64,000 nt of DNA from Marinimicrobium agarilyticum DSM 16975 (GTDB taxonomy: Bacteria; Pseudomonadota; Gammaproteobacteria; Pseudomonadales; Cellvibrionaceae), in the NCBI RefSeq assembly GCF_000423345.1, contig NZ_AUHU01000015.1, positions 42,360-106,359 on the forward strand. The letters are read 5' to 3'. Made by a program: the position numbers and the translations under genes. Positions 37,745-46,271 of the stretch are shown here, in pieces. Numbering within the stretch: the stretch's first letter is position 1; each line of letters starts with the position of its first letter. Below the pieces are notes generated by a model, which did not search any database, was not told where the DNA came from, and saw nothing but the letters and a program-made list of their open reading frames with translations.

Positions 37745-39913
37745 TTAACGAGTCCACCGGATATTATCAAACTGCACTTGAACGCCGCTTTGGTCATCCC
37801 ACACGGGAAGAAAAACGAACGGTGTATTGAAGGCCCCGAGATCAAAAGCTGGGTTGGTTCCCGGGTGATTGAGCATATCGGCAACCGGAATGGAGACCGA
37901 AGTCCACTCTCCGACCGGAGGCGCCGGCTCAATAAGCAAATCGCCGGTGCCCTCGCTGGGCCCACTTTCTGCCTTCACTACCAGGCCAGCGGTATTTGAG
38001 CCATAGCTTAACACTTTGATATCAAACTCCAGTTTACCGTCGGCCGCGAAAGCGGTCGCATCTTTGGCGTTGGTACTTTGCACAAACATCAAGCCATTGT
38101 TCGAGCTTTCACTGAAAACCACTTGCAGCACGGTGCCGCGATCCGGGTCTTCCACATCAGACACACTCACATGTCCGGTATTATTGTCCCAGGTCCCAAC
38201 GCCAAAATCCCAATTCACCCCTGGCGCTCCGTCAACGTAGACATCGAAGCTGCTGTCCAGCACGGTACTGACACCGGCGGGAATAGGTTCAATACCGCAA
38301 GGAGACATACAACGCACTTGAATATTATTGAGTTCGATTTCCGCGGTACCCCCCTTGGGCTCGATAACGAAAGGATTGGTAACCGCTCCAAAGTCCACCG
38401 CTCCGGGTTGGACGTCATTGGGTTGAAGTTCGGACATGGGAACGGTAATGGTCGTCCACTCCCCCGTTTGCGGAACGTCTATGGAAGTAAAGCTGACGTC
38501 GGGCCAGCCGCTGTCTACCTTGACCAACAGTTCGGTCTCCGGCTCAATGGCCTCTACCAAAAGATCGAAACGTAGCTCGCCGTAATCTTCCATGTTGGTG
38601 AACTGAAAGCCGTCCTCAACAGCGGGCTCTTCTGCCATGGACTCGGAGCTGAGAAAAGCGTTGCCCGGAGAGGCATTGAACTGGATGGACCAGGGGCCAT
38701 CCGCCATCGGGGTTGAGACAACATTGCCCGCCGTCGGCGAGTAAAAACCCGGAACCAATGTATTCTCCACGGTCGTCCCATCCACCTGGAAGGTCAGCGT
38801 CGCCGCACCATTGCGATACAGGTCGGTCGATACCTGTTCGGGGGGCGTGTGGCCGGATAGCGGTTCAATGGACTCATCCACGTTCGTGGCACAACCCTTC
38901 CCGGTTTCCGGGTCATCACTGCATTCATACACGCGCACATAGTCCACCACCATTTCCTGCGGGAAACTGGTCTGATCATTCGGCGCGCCGGGCCAGGTAC
39001 CGCCTACGGCCACGTTCAACAGCAAATGGAAGCGCTCATTAAACGGCGCCGCGCCCTCACCCACTTTAAAACCCTTTTCCTCTCCGGCCCAGTACACGTT
39101 GTACCAGCCATCACTGGTTTGTGTTGCGAAGTGAACATCGTTCACGTACCAGCGCATTTCGCCTTCTTCCCATTCAAGAGCATAGGTGTGGAAGTTGTCC
39201 CAAATAGGATCATCCGGTTCGTGTGAGGTGCCGCTATAAACGTTGTTGGGCCAGGCGCCACCATAGTGCAGGGTGCCGTGCATTTCGTTACCGAACCCTT
39301 CGGTATTGCTATTAACCGCTTCAAAAATATCAATCTCTCCACTGGCGGCCCAAGCGCCATAGGAGAAATCGGTCGGCAACATCCAGATGGCGGGCCACAG
39401 GCCCTGCCCCTGGGGCATTTTCGCCCGGACTTCAATGCGCCCGTAGGTCCAGTCGCCCTTGTTTTTGCTGCGCAGGCGGGCGGAGGTATAGTCGCGAGTG
39501 ACGGACGTATCATCAGGACTGTAGGCGGGATCATCATCAAAGACGCCCGGTCCGCTGAAGGTTTCCGCTTTTGCCACAAGGTGCAGCATGCCGTCTTCAA
39601 CAAAACTGTTTTCTTCCCGGTCGGTATAACACTGGAGTTCGTTGTTGCCACCGCCGGCGCAATTCACTTCGTGGGACCATTTTTCAGAATCGATGGTCTC
39701 GCCTTCGAACTCATCGCTCCAAACCATGGCCCAACCATTACCGGGACCTTCACTGCTGGAACTCGCGCTGTTGCTGGAAGACGATTCGCTACTGCTGGCG
39801 GAGGACTCGCTACTACTAGAGCTCCCGGAATCATCGTCGGAGTCACTGCCGCAACCGGCCAGTAACAGTAAAGCCAAACCCAAGCCGATCGTTGGGTGAT
39901 TGAATGCTTTCAT
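37745..39913 (-). CDS. GH16 lipoprotein beta-glucanase with C-terminal ExoP-like modules
   Basis: A 722-residue lipoprotein. Lipobox LLAGC (Cys21) is followed by a Ser-rich stretch (residues 22-56). The GH16 domain (about 60-330) has the catalytic motif GEIDIFE (Glu193, Asp195, Glu198), with GLWPAIWMLP before it and DYVRVYEC at its end; the sequence fits beta-1,3- or mixed-linkage glucanases. Two C-terminal beta-sandwich modules (about 370-545 and 555-722) each begin with a beta-strand pattern like the ExoP galactose-binding-like domain (for example ELRFDLLVEAIEPETELLVK). GAGGTGTTT precedes the ATG at 39913. It lies downstream of GH3 (87-bp gap) and is likely co-regulated. Surface display is inferred. 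Confidence 0.9.
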   Translation of the reverse strand: MKAFNHPTIGLGLALLLLAGCGSDSDDDSGSSSSSESSASSSESSSSNSASSSSEGPGNGWAMVWSDEFEGETIDSEKWSHEVNCAGGGNNELQCYTDREENSFVEDGMLHLVAKAETFSGPGVFDDDPAYSPDDTSVTRDYTSARLRSKNKGDWTYGRIEVRAKMPQGQGLWPAIWMLPTDFSYGAWAASGEIDIFEAVNSNTEGFGNEMHGTLHYGGAWPNNVYSGTSHEPDDPIWDNFHTYALEWEEGEMRWYVNDVHFATQTSDGWYNVYWAGEEKGFKVGEGAAPFNERFHLLLNVAVGGTWPGAPNDQTSFPQEMVVDYVRVYECSDDPETGKGCATNVDESIEPLSGHTPPEQVSTDLYRNGAATLTFQVDGTTVENTLVPGFYSPTAGNVVSTPMADGPWSIQFNASPGNAFLSSESMAEEPAVEDGFQFTNMEDYGELRFDLLVEAIEPETELLVKVDSGWPDVSFTSIDVPQTGEWTTITVPMSELQPNDVQPGAVDFGAVTNPFVIEPKGGTAEIELNNIQVRCMSPCGIEPIPAGVSTVLDSSFDVYVDGAPGVNWDFGVGTWDNNTGHVSVSDVEDPDRGTVLQVVFSESSNNGLMFVQSTNAKDATAFAADGKLEFDIKVLSYGSNTAGLVVKAESGPSEGTGDLLIEPAPPVGEWTSVSIPVADMLNHPGTNPAFDLGAFNTPFVFLPVWDDQSGVQVQFDNIRWTR

Positions 39914-39979
39914 AAACACCTCGTTATTATCATCAGTCGTGTGTGTTGGTCTCACCCACGTCCCGCGAGAGAGACCATT

Positions 39980-39998
39980 GGGGTGGTTACACCACCCC
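39980..39998 (-). terminator. Short hairpin between GH3 and GH16 genes
   Basis: GGGGTGG and CCACCCC make a 7-bp stem around a 5-nt loop, directly after the GH3 stop codon on the minus strand. There is no T run, so it may only slow transcription or protect the GH3 3' end. Confidence 0.35.
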
Positions 39999-40000
39999 TG

Positions 40001-42517
40001 TTACGGGCAGAGTCCTTCCTCCTCGTATTCAGTGACCAAACGCACGTCATTCAGGGTGAGGGTCAGCTCACCACCCGTGGCGAGATACAGAGGCGAAAGC
40101 ACCATGGAGGGGTTTACGCCCCCGCTCATCAGGCAGTCCGCATCGATAGCCAGGGTGTGCCATTGGCCATCCGCGTGGGCGTCAAGCCAACCGCTGATAT
40201 CGACTGCGCTGACGCAATCCTGGCCACAGCGCATACCCAGAGTAACCGGAGCGTTCGGCGCTGCGTCGATTTTCAGGTCGAGCAACAACACGCCCGACTC
40301 GCGATAGGCAGACAAGTCCACCCGACCTTGTGAGCGCAACGCGACTTCTGCCTCGCCAGCGCCCGTCCAGTGCAATTGGCGGCTGTCTTCCTGGAACTCG
40401 CGGTCCACAGCGGTTGCTTCGATGCCCGGCAAGGAAGCCTCGCTGCCGCTCATGACGAGCGCGCGCTCGGAGACATCGCTCAATACGAGTTCCCAGGGTT
40501 CCATGGGGCGATTATCAAACAGGAATAGTCGGGTTTGCGCTGCTGCCCGGGACAGGCCGCTGTCTTCGGGGAGCGAGCCCAGCTCGCCGTCATCCTCGTA
40601 GGTCAACCCATAGCCGTAGGGGAATAGCGGCTCCCGATCATCATTGCGGTTGACGGGTGTCTGATCCGCCCGAGCAGGCCAGGAAAATGACAGCTTTCCG
40701 GTAAAATCGTAGGCGATATCACCGTTTTCATTCCGGAAGAGAACATCAGCCACGCCGCCACCTTCCGAGCCCGGCAACCAGGCAACGACAAAGGCATCGG
40801 AAGCGTTGATTTCGGGGTTGACCCACAAGGGGCGCCCGGTGAGAAAGACCGAAACAACCGGAATGCCTTCCGACTGCAGACGTTTCAGTAGCACCCAGTC
40901 AGCCTCCGGTTCGTAGTCCAGGTTCGCGCGGTCCCCTTGCATTTCCGCATAGGGGTCCTCACCGAAAACGACTACGGCAACATCCGGTTTCGTGCTGTAA
41001 TGGCCCTCAACGCTGAGCTCGGCACGGCCTCCGGCCGCTTCGACCGCATTGACGATGCCATCGTAAATCGAGGTAGCCCCGGGGAAGTCGTCACTGGTAT
41101 TGCCCGTGCCTTGCCAGGTGAGGGTCCAGCCACCAGCCTGTTTACCGATATTGTCCGCCCCGTCACCGGCCACAAGCACATCCTGGCCAGGGCTCAACGG
41201 CAATAGCTGGTTGTTATTTTTTAGAAGCACCAGGCTTTCCCGAACCGCTTGCCGCGCCACGGCCCGATGCGCCGGCGCGCCAAGCAGCTCGCTCGCTCCG
41301 GCGTAATAGCGCTCTGAGGGCAGCCCTTTATCAAACATCCCGGAACGGAATTTGACCCGTAACACACGCCGCACGGCGTCGTTCAAACGGGCTTTGGAAA
41401 TCTCGCCACTTTTGACTTGCGCCACGGTGTTGGCATGCAGTGTCCGCCACTGATCCGGGACCATGAAGATGTCCAGTCCCGCATTAATCGCCTGGGGACA
41501 GCTATCCTGGCGGCAGCCATCAACAAACTCGTGACCATTCCAGTCACCGACAATCAGGCCGTCAAAACCAAGCTCCCCCTTGAGGACATCGGTTAACAGG
41601 TAGCGGTGCCCGTGCAGCTTTTCGCCCTGCCAGCTACTAAACGAAGCCATCACCGTCTGCACCCCGGCATCCAGCGCTCCGAAGTAGCCGGCGGCGTGAA
41701 GATCGCGCAACTCGGATTCGCTGATTTTGGCATCACCACGATCGATACCACCTTCAGTGCCACCATCCGCGATGAAATGCTTGGCGGTCGCCCAGACGTG
41801 GCCACGATCAAAAAAGCCTTCGGTATTTACCTCTCCCTGCAGGCCGGTCACCATGGCTTTGCCATACTCGTACAGAGTCTCCGGGTCCTCAGAGTAGGCT
41901 TCGTAAGTCCGCCCCCATCGGTCATCCCGGGCCACGGCCAGCGTCGGAGAGAAATTCCAGTCCAGCCCGGTCACAGACACTTCTCGCGCCGTCACTTCAC
42001 CGATGCGTCGAATCAGGTTCGGATTACGCGTCGCGCCAAGGGCAATATTGTGGGGAAAGAGCGTCGCGCCCTTGACGTTATTATGCCCGTGGACCGCGTC
42101 CGTAGCCCAGACAAGGGGGATGGCGACGCGACCGTCGCTGGTATCCATGGAGGCCCGATAGAACTCATCAGCCAACGCCAGCCAGGCGCTGGCCGGGGCA
42201 TTTTTATCACCGCCGGGAAAGGAACCACCGCCGTTCAGGATCGAGCCCAAATGGTAGCGCTTGACGTCCTCGGGAGTCACGTTGCGCAATTCAGGCTGAA
42301 TCAATTGGCCAACTTTCTCTTCCACACTCATCTTGGCCAGCATCGCATCGATCTCAGCCTCGTAGGCGCCCGGATCGTTCAGCGGAGAGTGCATTTCAGG
42401 CCAGACAGAGGCATCACCCGTTTTAGGCGAGACAGCGGTGTCAGTTGAGGGGGAGCCACTGCAGCCGACCAGCAACGCCAGCGTCAGAGGAACCCAGCGG
42501 GTCATGGACTTCTTCAT
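40001..42517 (-). CDS. GH3 lipoprotein beta-glucosidase / exo-glucanase
   Basis: About 838 residues. Lipobox LLVGC (Cys19) predicts a membrane lipoprotein. The (beta/alpha)8 domain has the nucleophile Asp325 in LIVGDWNGHE and the family segments HGHNNVKGATLFPHNIALGA and VWATAKHFIADGGTEGGIDR. The second domain carries VRESLVLLKNNNQLLPL and VVVFGEDPYAEMQGD, and a C-terminal ExoP-like beta-sandwich (about 690-838) completes the ExoP-type architecture known from marine exo-beta-1,3/1,4-glucanases. It would release glucose from oligosaccharides. The start at 42517 is preferred over a GTG four codons upstream. It is the first gene of the GH3-GH16 pair. Confidence 0.9.
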   Translation of the reverse strand: MKKSMTRWVPLTLALLVGCSGSPSTDTAVSPKTGDASVWPEMHSPLNDPGAYEAEIDAMLAKMSVEEKVGQLIQPELRNVTPEDVKRYHLGSILNGGGSFPGGDKNAPASAWLALADEFYRASMDTSDGRVAIPLVWATDAVHGHNNVKGATLFPHNIALGATRNPNLIRRIGEVTAREVSVTGLDWNFSPTLAVARDDRWGRTYEAYSEDPETLYEYGKAMVTGLQGEVNTEGFFDRGHVWATAKHFIADGGTEGGIDRGDAKISESELRDLHAAGYFGALDAGVQTVMASFSSWQGEKLHGHRYLLTDVLKGELGFDGLIVGDWNGHEFVDGCRQDSCPQAINAGLDIFMVPDQWRTLHANTVAQVKSGEISKARLNDAVRRVLRVKFRSGMFDKGLPSERYYAGASELLGAPAHRAVARQAVRESLVLLKNNNQLLPLSPGQDVLVAGDGADNIGKQAGGWTLTWQGTGNTSDDFPGATSIYDGIVNAVEAAGGRAELSVEGHYSTKPDVAVVVFGEDPYAEMQGDRANLDYEPEADWVLLKRLQSEGIPVVSVFLTGRPLWVNPEINASDAFVVAWLPGSEGGGVADVLFRNENGDIAYDFTGKLSFSWPARADQTPVNRNDDREPLFPYGYGLTYEDDGELGSLPEDSGLSRAAAQTRLFLFDNRPMEPWELVLSDVSERALVMSGSEASLPGIEATAVDREFQEDSRQLHWTGAGEAEVALRSQGRVDLSAYRESGVLLLDLKIDAAPNAPVTLGMRCGQDCVSAVDISGWLDAHADGQWHTLAIDADCLMSGGVNPSMVLSPLYLATGGELTLTLNDVRLVTEYEEEGLCP

Positions 42518-42740
42518 TCTCGATCTCACTGTTATTCGGTATGGGAGAAAAAAGGCCCCGGGGTCACCCGCGCGGAGCCAATGGTATCAAGGAGAGTCCG
42601 ACGTTTGAGGGCCCGGCCCATCACTGAGGTAACAGTGCTTCCGGACCCGACACGTACCAGGAGATAACGTCGTACAGCAACCACGGACGAGTCCCAAGCT
42701 CGCCCGTATTGCCATTGTTAGGGAAGCGTCACAAGCCGTC

Positions 42741-42812
42741 GTCCCACTTTGGGAGGTGGGCAAAAGGTGGTGTTTGCCACTTTTAATCGAACGTGGACAG
42801 GGAAAGGTGGGA
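42741..42812. promoter_or_regulatory. Candidate operator cluster A upstream of GH3
   Basis: GTCCCACTTT (42741-42750), TGCCACTTTT (42775-42784) and, inverted, AAAGGTGGGAC (42802-42812), within an intergenic region of about 320 bp (42518-42840). The same element occurs at 46161, 49311 and 51926. The GH3 start is about 220 bp away; the CE4 gene ends on the other side. No other structure was seen in the gap. Confidence 0.55.
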
Positions 42813-42840
42813 CAGCCCGACAGGCGCCGGGCTCATGGGG

Positions 42841-43656
42841 TTACTGCTGGTCGGTGACGTAGGTCATGATATTGACAAAACTGTCCACCCAGTAACGCTC
42901 AGGGTGGGCCGCCAAATGGTCGAGCAGGGCATTATGGGCTGCCACCGAAACACTGAGGTGGTCGCCACCCACGCCATGAAAGGTGAAGTTTGCCATGGTT
43001 CCCTTGCGGGCCGCCTCCTCCACCAACGCAATCAACGCCTCCCCAGTAACGCCGGCCGGAGCGGTCACGGTAACGGCGTAAGGGTCCAGGTCTTGCATGG
43101 ACGCGGTGACGGCTCCGGCCCCGAAGGCCTTGGAGGCAACGAATAGCGATTTGACCCGGCCGAGGTAGTCCGTATCACCAACCTTCAGGTCCCCGCAGGG
43201 CGGAGTGAAGGTGCGTTCATCTTTGCCATCGATCAGTTTCAGAAAATCGTTGGCCAAAGCGATCTGCTCAGCCCACGCGGCCGGCGGAATCTGGCTCAAA
43301 TCCCGGTGCGGCTCGACCCACTCCCGGCCAGCCAGTTGCTTGTCACACTGGTGAAACAGAGAGTGATTGCCCAATTCATGCCCTTGCTTGGCAGCCGCAC
43401 GCCATTCTTCCAGCCGCTCCATCACCAGAGGCGCGCCTGCGGGAATGTAAAAGCTGCCGCGAAAGCCCCGCTCGTTCAATGCGGGAATGACGTTCTCAAG
43501 CTGGGAGGCCAAGGCATCGTCATAAGCAAGGTTAACCGCCGCCTTGGCGCCGTTGGGCCAGGAGAATTCCCCGGCATGAGATACCAAGGGCAGCAGACTG
43601 AAAATGGCTGCGAAAAACAGGGAAGACTTCCAAAAACCCGGAATTTTATGGTTCAT
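42841..43656 (-). CDS. Secreted polysaccharide deacetylase (CE4-like)
   Basis: A 271-residue exported protein: signal peptide WKSSLFFAAIFSLLPLVSHA cut before GEFSW. The NodB homology domain has AVNLAYDDALASQLENVIPA (metal-binding Asp pair), GSFYIPAG, and the His box HELGNHSLFHQ. The catalytic C-terminal His segment (FTFHGVGGDHLSV) is also present. Such enzymes remove acetyl groups from xylan, chitin oligomers or other sugars; the role in a glucan locus is unclear. AAGGTCCCGCT precedes the ATG at 43656. It follows the GH16-CBM56 gene on the same strand, after an intrinsic terminator. Confidence 0.85.
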   Translation of the reverse strand: MNHKIPGFWKSSLFFAAIFSLLPLVSHAGEFSWPNGAKAAVNLAYDDALASQLENVIPALNERGFRGSFYIPAGAPLVMERLEEWRAAAKQGHELGNHSLFHQCDKQLAGREWVEPHRDLSQIPPAAWAEQIALANDFLKLIDGKDERTFTPPCGDLKVGDTDYLGRVKSLFVASKAFGAGAVTASMQDLDPYAVTVTAPAGVTGEALIALVEEAARKGTMANFTFHGVGGDHLSVSVAAHNALLDHLAAHPERYWVDSFVNIMTYVTDQQ

Positions 43657-43691
43657 AGCGGGACCTTTGACAAGGTAAAGAGTGATAACGC

Positions 43692-43717
43692 AAAAAAGCG
43701 GCACCGTAAGGTGCCGC
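43692..43717 (-). terminator. Intrinsic terminator after the GH16-CBM56 gene
   Basis: GCGGCACC and GGTGCCGC form an 8-bp stem around GTAA; on the minus strand six T follow. Only about 35 bases separate it from the CE4 start, so some read-through into CE4 may be the way that gene is expressed. Confidence 0.8.
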
Positions 43718-43745
43718 ACAAGGGGAATAGTCTACCGAAAAATTC

Positions 43746-46028
43746 TTATTCCATCACAAACGTTTGCGGCGCTGTGTCCACCGCCGAACCAGTGTCTGGA
43801 TTCCAGTAGGTGAAATGGTAGCTCAAGGTGTCGCCCGCCGAGAGGCCGGTGACCCGGTACACATTCCGACTCCCTTCCTGGGTCATGCGGACGTTAAGCT
43901 GGCTACCACCGTTGATCGAGTAATGCACGTCGGCCCAAGCCGACGTGTCCACGTAGAACTCGGCCTCACTCGCGGAGACCTGGCTCACGCCGTAAGGCCC
44001 CGTGGGTGGTTCGCCGCTGCCACCATCGCTGGCGACCTGCTCAAAGCGCAGCCAGTTGAGATTGAAGTCGCCGGTCTGGACGTCCAGGCGCAAAGTGCCC
44101 GCTGCACTGACCTCCAACTCGCCCAGATTCAGACTGGCCCAATTCTGCCAGCCCCCCGTGGCATTGACGCTGGAAGAAAGCGAGGCACCACCACGACTGA
44201 CCGAGAACTGACCACCACCATTAAGGGAGGCAACACGCGCGGTCACTTGGTAGGTGCCCGGCGCGAGGTTCAGGTCGTATTCCAACCATTCACCGGGGGT
44301 GGTCCAACCCACGTTATAGCCACCATCGGTATCCGAGGTTGCTTCGATATCGACATCATCGGAACGGTAAGCGCCACCGTTGTTGCCGACATCGCTATCG
44401 ACAAAGTTGACGTAATCCTCGGCCTGAATTTTGACGCTGTCGGTCGAGCAGCCATTGGCGTTTACCTGGGCGCCGCTGGCCGTTCCGGGGCACTGGTCGG
44501 CGCTGTCATCGACACCGTCGCCATCACTATCGCTGGTGCCAGTGCCGCCGTCATCCGAACCACCGCCTTCCCAGACGATATCGTCAATCGCGATCGACAC
44601 AGTGCGCGCCGGTGTGGTGGCGGTGTTGAGAAGCGCGAAGGGGTAGCTGATGGACTGCAGTGCCACCAGATCGCCACGCAAGTCGGACACGGGAATGCTC
44701 ACCCGGCTCCAGTCACCATTGCGCACCAGACCGTACTTTTCTTCACCGGCGGGAAAGTCAATATAATGCTCGTTGGTGTAGGTGTCGGTAATACCAACGC
44801 GGAAGCCTACATCGGTAGGCACCTTGATCCGGAAGCTCAGGTGCCCATCCTCAAAGTTACTCATATCCAATGGCTGGCGGGATTGAACGCCCCCACCGAA
44901 CCATTGACCCGGAGCGGTGTAGTCCCAGGAAATAACCTCCGAGCCTTCGTAAGCCGGCTCGTTACCGCCCGCCAGTGAGCCGGTACTCCAGATATAAATA
45001 TCCGACGTTTCCCCTGCCTCCAGAGAGCGACTGGTTCCCGACTGCTCGGTAAAGACGCCGAATGTGCCGGTTTCCGGTTCCACCGGATTGCCCAACGTCA
45101 CTTCCCCCATGCCGTTGTACTCATATACCCGCACATAGTCGATGTACATTTTGGCCGGCAGAGGCGCCGTCACTTCGCTATTTTGCATGGCGTCGGTAAA
45201 GGTGCCGCCGACCGCCATATTCATCAGCAGGTAGAACGGCTGGCGGAATTCGTCAGAGGCGTCCGTAATACCAATCGGTGCGTCGTACATATCGTACTCC
45301 ACGCCATTGTCCACCACCGAAAAACGCAAAGATTGATCGGTCCAGTACAACCGGTAGGTCACAAAGCGGTCACTCAGAGACGTATTCGCGACATAGGCAT
45401 TATCGGTTTGCCAGGCGGTCGACGCCGCACAGGTGGGGTTGGCATCGGTGCAGGCTTCCTCCGCGTAGAAAATAGCGTTGCTGCCAACAAACCGGTTCAT
45501 GCTGGTGCCAGGGTGCGTTTCATCAATGACGGCTTGGCTATGCCCCATTTCCATCATGTCGATCTCGCCTTTCGCGGGCCAACTTGCGGTGCTGGTGCCC
45601 AGCAACCAGAAGGCAGGCCACAGACCGGTGTCCAGATCTGGCACCCGAATGCGGGTTTCGATCATACCGTACTGAATGGACACCCCGCCCTTGCTATCGA
45701 GTTTGCCCGAGGTAAACGCCCGACTTTCCACCGTTTCATTGCGCGCTTCGAGCACGATGGCAGAGTTTCCGGACTCACCCGGCACGGGCTCAATGGAGAC
45801 ATTGTCCCCCTGGTAGTACTCAAGTTCCTGGTTGCCCCAACCACACAGATTGGGACAACCATCGCCTTCGATGACGTTCCAATGTTCGGAATTCAGCGTA
45901 TCAAAGTTGTCTTCCCACAACAGGGGCCCAACCTGAGCCTGAGAATGGGCGGCAATGCCGAAAACGACAGTCGCCATGAGCGCCGGAAGGCGCGATGACC
46001 GATTCGACCGTTCATGAAAATCATTCAT
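43746..46028 (-). CDS. Secreted GH16 laminarinase with TSP3 linker, CBM6 and CBM56
   Basis: A 760-residue multidomain enzyme. Signal peptide at residues 15-32 (MATVVFGIAAHSQAQ). GH16 domain to about 300 with catalytic GEIDMMEMG (Glu155, Asp157, Glu160) and the start WEDNFDTLNSEHWNV. Next come an ExoP-like beta-sandwich (about 310-500), a thrombospondin type 3-like calcium linker (DSDGDGVDDSADQCPGT), a CBM6 (IQAEDYVNFVDSDVGNNGGA) and a C-terminal domain of about 85 residues (VSASEAEFYVDTSAWADVHY) that matches CBM56, a beta-1,3-glucan binder. The specificity is therefore most likely endo-beta-1,3-glucanase on laminarin or curdlan. GGAG precedes the ATG. Operator cluster B lies 130-180 bp upstream. 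Confidence 0.92.
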   Translation of the reverse strand: MNDFHERSNRSSRLPALMATVVFGIAAHSQAQVGPLLWEDNFDTLNSEHWNVIEGDGCPNLCGWGNQELEYYQGDNVSIEPVPGESGNSAIVLEARNETVESRAFTSGKLDSKGGVSIQYGMIETRIRVPDLDTGLWPAFWLLGTSTASWPAKGEIDMMEMGHSQAVIDETHPGTSMNRFVGSNAIFYAEEACTDANPTCAASTAWQTDNAYVANTSLSDRFVTYRLYWTDQSLRFSVVDNGVEYDMYDAPIGITDASDEFRQPFYLLMNMAVGGTFTDAMQNSEVTAPLPAKMYIDYVRVYEYNGMGEVTLGNPVEPETGTFGVFTEQSGTSRSLEAGETSDIYIWSTGSLAGGNEPAYEGSEVISWDYTAPGQWFGGGVQSRQPLDMSNFEDGHLSFRIKVPTDVGFRVGITDTYTNEHYIDFPAGEEKYGLVRNGDWSRVSIPVSDLRGDLVALQSISYPFALLNTATTPARTVSIAIDDIVWEGGGSDDGGTGTSDSDGDGVDDSADQCPGTASGAQVNANGCSTDSVKIQAEDYVNFVDSDVGNNGGAYRSDDVDIEATSDTDGGYNVGWTTPGEWLEYDLNLAPGTYQVTARVASLNGGGQFSVSRGGASLSSSVNATGGWQNWASLNLGELEVSAAGTLRLDVQTGDFNLNWLRFEQVASDGGSGEPPTGPYGVSQVSASEAEFYVDTSAWADVHYSINGGSQLNVRMTQEGSRNVYRVTGLSAGDTLSYHFTYWNPDTGSAVDTAPQTFVME

Positions 46029-46160
46029 AGATATAACTCCAGGATTTGATTATTGATTATTCCCTGGCAGGCGAATGGTGAGCGAAATTTGCTCTTAGCA
46101 TAAGCCTGCACCATACCTCTCCGATGCAGACTTACCCTAGAGTGAAGTGGGTGGTAAAGC

Positions 46161-46206
46161 GTCGCACTTTAACGACTCCACAAAGGTGGGACGGTAAAAG
46201 TGTGAC
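46161..46206. promoter_or_regulatory. Candidate operator cluster B upstream of GH16-CBM56
   Basis: GTCGCACTTT (46161-46170) and, inverted, AAAGGTGGGAC (46182-46192) and AAAAGTGTGAC (46196-46206). They lie between the TonB-dependent receptor terminator (46221) and the GH16 start (46028). Confidence 0.55.
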
Positions 46207-46220
46207 GCCAATCACCCATC

Positions 46221-46250
46221 AAAAAAAAGCCGCTCCGAAGAGCGGCTTTT
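46221..46250 (-). terminator. Intrinsic terminator after the TonB-dependent receptor gene
   Basis: AAAAGCCGCTC and GAGCGGCTTTT form an 11-bp stem with a CGAA loop, flanked on the minus-strand exit side by a run of eight T. It starts about 20 bases after the receptor stop codon. Confidence 0.9.
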
Positions 46251-46271
46251 CAGTGCACTTCCTAGTCCAGT

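Noticed and set aside
43764..44978. Long plus-strand open frame (404 codons) under GH16-CBM56
   Set aside because: Shadow of the CBM and linker region of the real gene.
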